From: Oxalobacter sp.
GTDB taxonomy: Bacteria; Pseudomonadota; Gammaproteobacteria; Burkholderiales; Burkholderiaceae_D
DNA: 9,257 bases
Direction: 5' to 3'
Assembly: GCA_012512465.1 (NCBI GenBank)
Contig: JAAZED010000048.1
Coordinates: forward strand, 1-9,257
This document shows, piece by piece, positions 6,526-9,257 of the stretch (position 1 is its first letter; the number at the start of each line of letters is the position of its first letter). Position numbers and translations under genes: made by a program. The notes beneath the pieces were generated by a model that was not told the DNA's origin, ran no database searches, and saw only the letters and a program-made list of their open reading frames with translations.

Positions 6526-7065
6526 TCAGAGCTTGCGCAGTTGGATGCCGGCCATGATCTGGAAAATGCCGTAAACCAGCACCATGGCACCGATCCAGAT
6601 GGTCGTGATGATCATGCCGGTGAGCGGCTGGGCGATCAGCATGGCACCCAGCACGATGGCCAGCACACCGCTGACAATCAGCATCCATTCCCCTTCAATG
6701 CGTTTTCGTGCCTGGATGTCAAAAACGATGCGGTAAATACCGGCAATAATCAGCCACACCGCAAAAAATATCAATAGCATGCCGGCAACCGCCTCGGGGT
6801 TCATGATGGTGACGAGCCCGAAAAGAATGGAGCACACCGCGTAAAAAAGCAGCCATCCTTTTGACAGGGAAATATTTTTTGAAAAGGCGGCAATCAGGGA
6901 GGCTACGCCTTCACCCAGCGCCAGGATGCCAATCACCCAGGCCATGGCAACGGCAGCTCCAAGCGGTGAAGCCAGTGCCACAATACCAAAAAAAATGGCT
7001 GCTATTCCATAGACGACCAGCAGCCACCAGCTGCGTGAAATGGGTGACATTTCCAGTGTGCTCAT
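6526..7065 (-). CDS. hdeD: HdeD-family (DUF308) six-helix membrane protein
   Basis: A 179-aa integral inner-membrane protein with six hydrophobic helices at about 12-33, 38-60, 70-88, 93-115, 128-146 and 149-172. These are arranged as three helix hairpins, as expected for HdeD/DUF308. Short polar links such as S-K-N-I-S-L-S-K-G and Q-A-R-K-R-I-E-G-E-W separate the hairpins, and the E-G at 52-53 and F-G at 82-83 are in the expected type of position. Length is normal for the family. In E. coli HdeD supports acid resistance at high cell density; whether this homologue does is not shown. The start is the ATG at 7065 with a modest GAGA site. The SemiSWEET gene follows on the same strand after 130 bases. 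The sensor-kinase gene lies upstream, separated by 133 bases that include a perfect palindrome. Confidence 0.9.
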   Translation of the reverse strand: MSTLEMSPISRSWWLLVVYGIAAIFFGIVALASPLGAAVAMAWVIGILALGEGVASLIAAFSKNISLSKGWLLFYAVCSILFGLVTIMNPEAVAGMLLIFFAVWLIIAGIYRIVFDIQARKRIEGEWMLIVSGVLAIVLGAMLIAQPLTGMIITTIWIGAMVLVYGIFQIMAGIQLRKL

Positions 7066-7161
7066 GATCTTTTCTCATTGCATCCGGTAGTGGACTCAAG
7101 AATGAGGATAGGCGTTAATGGAAAAGCAGGTGCTGATATAGGACAATGATGGTGTCAGGTG

Positions 7162-7195
7162 ATGTGCCAGGGCGTGTTAACACGCCCTGGCACAT
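7162..7195. repeat. Perfect 34-bp palindrome after the sensor-kinase gene
   Basis: Two 17-base arms meet without a spacer at a central GTTAAC. The right arm is AACACGCCCTGGCACAT and the left is its exact complement. It begins three bases past the kinase stop codon on the minus strand. It would form a very stable RNA hairpin in either direction, but neither side carries a T-run. It is therefore either a factor-assisted terminator or 3'-end protector, or a DNA site for a dimeric protein. Confidence 0.85.
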
Positions 7196-7198
7196 GAT

Positions 7199-8626
7199 TT
7201 ATCCGGCTGGCCGGATATGGGCGATGTATTTGATCTGTCCCGGGTTGTCCGTGTCCTTTTTTTCCAGAAACACGGTTATGCGCAAAAGGCCGGCAAGCTG
7301 GTGCACGATGGAAAGACCCAGGCCGCTGCCGGGCTCGGCCTGCCCTGGCGGGCGGTAAAATCTTTCTCCCAGCCGTGAAAAAGCCTCGTCCGGCAGAGCC
7401 GGGCCGGTATTTTCCATGGTGATGCCACTGGTTTTGAGGATAATTCGGACTTCGCTGTTTTCAGGAGCATACCGCACCGCATTGTCCAGCAGGTTGCGCA
7501 TCAGCATACGTGGCAGCGCGGGTTGTGTATTCACGGGCGACGGCAGGGAATCATTTGATACAAGCATGGTGATGCCCTTTTTTTCTGCCAGGGGGAGGTA
7601 TTCCGATACCGCTTCGTTAACGACCTCAGGCCAATGGATGGCTTCTTCAGGAACAGGCGTTGCATTTTCATATTCTTTTCCGGCGGCTGACAGCGTCTGC
7701 ATCCCCTCGATGCGCGAGAGTGCCAGCAGTTGATCCGCCAGCCGGCTGCTGCGGTCGATGCCGCTGATCAGGTTTTTCAGGGCGGTATTGAGTGCTTCAG
7801 GATCATTCTCTGACAGTTGGGCGACTTCTGCCTGGATACGGAGCCCGGCCAGCGGGGTGCGCAGTTCATGCGCTGCATCGGCAATGAAAGCGCGTTCACG
7901 CTCAAGCAGCGATGCCACCCGTTCAAAATGGCTGTTAAGCGATAAAACCAGGGGACGGATTTCCGGCGGCATCTGTTCTGCCGGCAGTGGGGCTGCATTG
8001 CCGGGCTGGCGGTTTTCCAGCTCGTTTTTCACCATGCGCAGCGGGGAAAGCTCCCGCCTTACCATGATGATCAGGCCGACAGCCAGGATGGGCAACATCA
8101 CAATCCAGGGCATCATCTGTTCTTCCAGCAGTTCCAGCGCCATTTCCTGCCGGTATTCTTTTTTCTGCCCGACAGCAACAATAAAGCTGTGATCGACTGC
8201 CGGTTGCCAGACAATACGCCAGAGGTCATCATTGCCTTCCATGGTGGCATCTTCAAACCCTTCCATCCCGGGGCGGAAACAGAAACGTTCATCCGATATG
8301 CCATCACTCATCAACAGGTCACCGTTCGGGCTGAAAATAGCAAATCGCAGCGCTTCTTCTTCCACTTCCCCTTTGGCTTTTTTATTGGAGAAAACAGCGG
8401 GTATGCCCTCAGGCCGGGGGGCAAATTGCAGGTCTGAAGCCGCCAGTCTTTTGGCAAACAGCAATTGCTGTGTATCAAAAAACTCATCGATATATTCAGC
8501 GGATTCAAACCAGGCAAAAGCAGCGGCAAAAAGCCAGGCGATGGTGACAGCCAGGGTGAAAAAGGCACTCAGGCGAAGCTGGAGGCTCCATCGTGAAGGA
8601 GGGCGCTTGTTGGAAGAGGGCGTCAT
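7199..8626 (-). CDS. QseC/PmrB-like sensor histidine kinase
   Basis: A 475-aa inner-membrane histidine kinase, the sensor half of a two-component pair. TM helix 1 is at about 16-40, a periplasmic sensor region at about 41-171, TM2 at about 172-190, then a HAMP-like linker. The phosphoacceptor H-box is F-I-A-D-A-A-H-E-L-R-T-P-L with His253. The N-box is R-N-L-L-D-N-A-V-R-Y-A-P (Asn378, Asn382) and the G2 box is G-S-G-L-G-L-S-I-V (433-441). The segment L-G-E-R-F-Y-R-P-P-G-Q is characteristic of QseC relatives. The G1 box is relaxed: E-N-T-G-P-A-L at 405-411 replaces the usual D-x-G-P-G-I, with Asn for the adenine-contacting Asp and Ala for the last Gly. The ATG at 8626 directly follows the regulator's stop codon (TGA-ATG), with GGGAGA about eight bases upstream, so translation was coupled to the regulator. 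Its partner is truncated, which may leave it without its own output or expression signal. Ligand unknown. Confidence 0.93.
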   Translation of the reverse strand: MTPSSNKRPPSRWSLQLRLSAFFTLAVTIAWLFAAAFAWFESAEYIDEFFDTQQLLFAKRLAASDLQFAPRPEGIPAVFSNKKAKGEVEEEALRFAIFSPNGDLLMSDGISDERFCFRPGMEGFEDATMEGNDDLWRIVWQPAVDHSFIVAVGQKKEYRQEMALELLEEQMMPWIVMLPILAVGLIIMVRRELSPLRMVKNELENRQPGNAAPLPAEQMPPEIRPLVLSLNSHFERVASLLERERAFIADAAHELRTPLAGLRIQAEVAQLSENDPEALNTALKNLISGIDRSSRLADQLLALSRIEGMQTLSAAGKEYENATPVPEEAIHWPEVVNEAVSEYLPLAEKKGITMLVSNDSLPSPVNTQPALPRMLMRNLLDNAVRYAPENSEVRIILKTSGITMENTGPALPDEAFSRLGERFYRPPGQAEPGSGLGLSIVHQLAGLLRITVFLEKKDTDNPGQIKYIAHIRPAG

Positions 8627-9135
8627 TCAGGTATCTCCCAGGGTGTAGCCAATACCGTGGATGGTCCGGATAAAGCCGCTGCCGAGCTTGCGCCGGATGT
8701 GGTGGATATGAACTTCCACCGCATTGCTGCTGATTTCTTCATCCCAGGCATACAGTTTTTCCTCAATCGCGCCTTTGGAGAGCACATTTTTTTTGCTTAA
8801 CAGGAAAAGCTCAACGAGCATCAGTTCTTTCGGGCTGAGCCGGATGTTTTCCCCATTCAGGGAAACGGCTTTTGCCGCCGGATCATAACTGAGCAGGCCA
8901 TGTGTCAGTACGGGGGCAACTTCCCGGTAGCTCCGCCTGACAAGCGCATGCAGCCGGGCGACCAGTTCTTCGAGTGCAAAGGGCTTGCCCAGATAATCAT
9001 CGGCACCGGTATTAAGCCCTTTTACGCGTTCTTCCAGCGCATCCCGGGCGGTCAGGATGAGGACAGGCTCCACCAGGCCGCGCGAGCGCCAGTGCGCCAG
9101 GATATCCAGCCCGTCCTCACCGGGGAGGGAAAGAT
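8627..9135 (-). pseudogene. QseB/PmrA-like OmpR-family response regulator, N-terminus missing
   Basis: The partner of the downstream kinase, probably a DNA-binding transcription regulator. What remains is 169 codons, against about 220 in the family. Reading begins in the receiver domain at [12 protein letters not shown] and keeps the conserved Thr (L-I-L-T-A-R-D-A) and Lys (D-D-Y-L-G-K-P-F) plus the full winged-helix output domain ending in [11 protein letters not shown]. Missing are the first ~51 residues with the acidic pair and the phosphoacceptor Asp. The codon at 9134-9136 is TAT where family logic expects GAT, so homology stops between 9135 and 9136. The only internal start candidate, GTG at 9073, has no ribosome site and lies within the receiver. 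The C-terminal domain could still be made from a fused or external start, but phosphorylation control would be gone. Confidence 0.85.
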
Positions 9136-9257
9136 AGAAGTGGCCCCCATTGATTGGACAGAATTTTCGTGTTTTTAAGTGGTTTACTTGCGGTACAAGG
9201 GTTATCCACGGTGACGTAGTCAGCCATCATTTCTGGCTGCGGCGCGGTGGGTAACCC
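9136..9257. mobile_element. Foreign sequence joining the truncated regulator, possibly an insertion-sequence end
   Basis: From 9136 to the window edge the sequence no longer encodes a receiver domain in any frame, although the regulator's start and promoter should lie here. No recognisable protein is visible on either strand. The motif AAGTGG occurs twice about 40 bases apart (near 9139-9143 in the slightly shortened form AGTGG, and 9177-9182). Together with ATTGGACA between them, this has the look of the repeat-rich end of an IS21-type element. That resemblance is from memory, and the element's body would lie outside the window. An alternative is a deletion or rearrangement without any insertion sequence. 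Confidence 0.4.

Noticed and set aside
8232..8648. Long plus-strand open frames over the kinase gene (also 7758-8192)
   Set aside because: They are antisense to well-supported kinase sequence, Ser/Arg-rich in translation and have no start signals.
1..9257. CRISPR arrays, tRNA or rRNA genes, toxin-antitoxin or phage-defence modules
   Set aside because: No regularly spaced repeats, no tRNA-like cloverleaf and no known defence-protein motifs were seen on either strand.

Overview
The window looks like a chromosomal stretch of a Gram-negative bacterium of moderate GC content. The QseB/QseC-type two-component pair, the rhodanese, the HdeD protein and the SemiSWEET are all of a kind common in Burkholderiales. 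An Oxalobacteraceae-like betaproteobacterium is my best guess, from protein style only; no rRNA or marker gene is present to confirm it. Almost everything is on the minus strand. The one plus-strand gene I accept is a rhodanese near 5.7-6.1 kb.

Layout, left to right. (1) 69-1703: a membrane-bound diguanylate cyclase with a periplasmic DctB-like double-Cache sensor and an intact GGDEF active site and I-site. (2) 1886-2320: a small helical protein made of two copies of one ~50-residue unit. (3) 2844-3680 and 2452-2847: a two-gene operon joined by an ATGA overlap. It encodes a three-helix membrane protein and an NlpE-like lipoprotein, and ends in a strong intrinsic terminator. (4) 3873-4310 and 4434-5048: two soluble proteins of unknown function, the first followed by an intrinsic terminator. 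(5) 5124-5592: a gene for a membrane-anchored protein broken by two frameshifts. (6) 5728-6126: the rhodanese. (7) 6133-6395: a SemiSWEET sugar-transporter gene broken by one frameshift. (8) 6526-7065: an HdeD-family membrane protein. (9) 7199-8626 and 8627-9135: a QseC-like sensor kinase preceded by a response regulator whose first ~50 residues, including the phosphoacceptor Asp, are replaced by unrelated sequence (9136-9257) that may be the end of an insertion sequence.

Several genes deal with the cell envelope and signalling: a c-di-GMP synthase with a carboxylate-type sensor, an NlpE-like lipoprotein, HdeD, and a QseB/QseC-type system. I do not see one coherent new system. The most informative points are the signs of decay or assembly error: three frameshifts of the same kind (one base missing in or beside a homopolymer) within ~0.9 kb, and a response regulator cut exactly at its phosphorylation site while its kinase stays intact. 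Also notable are the internal duplication in the 144-residue protein and a perfect 34-bp palindrome just after the kinase gene.
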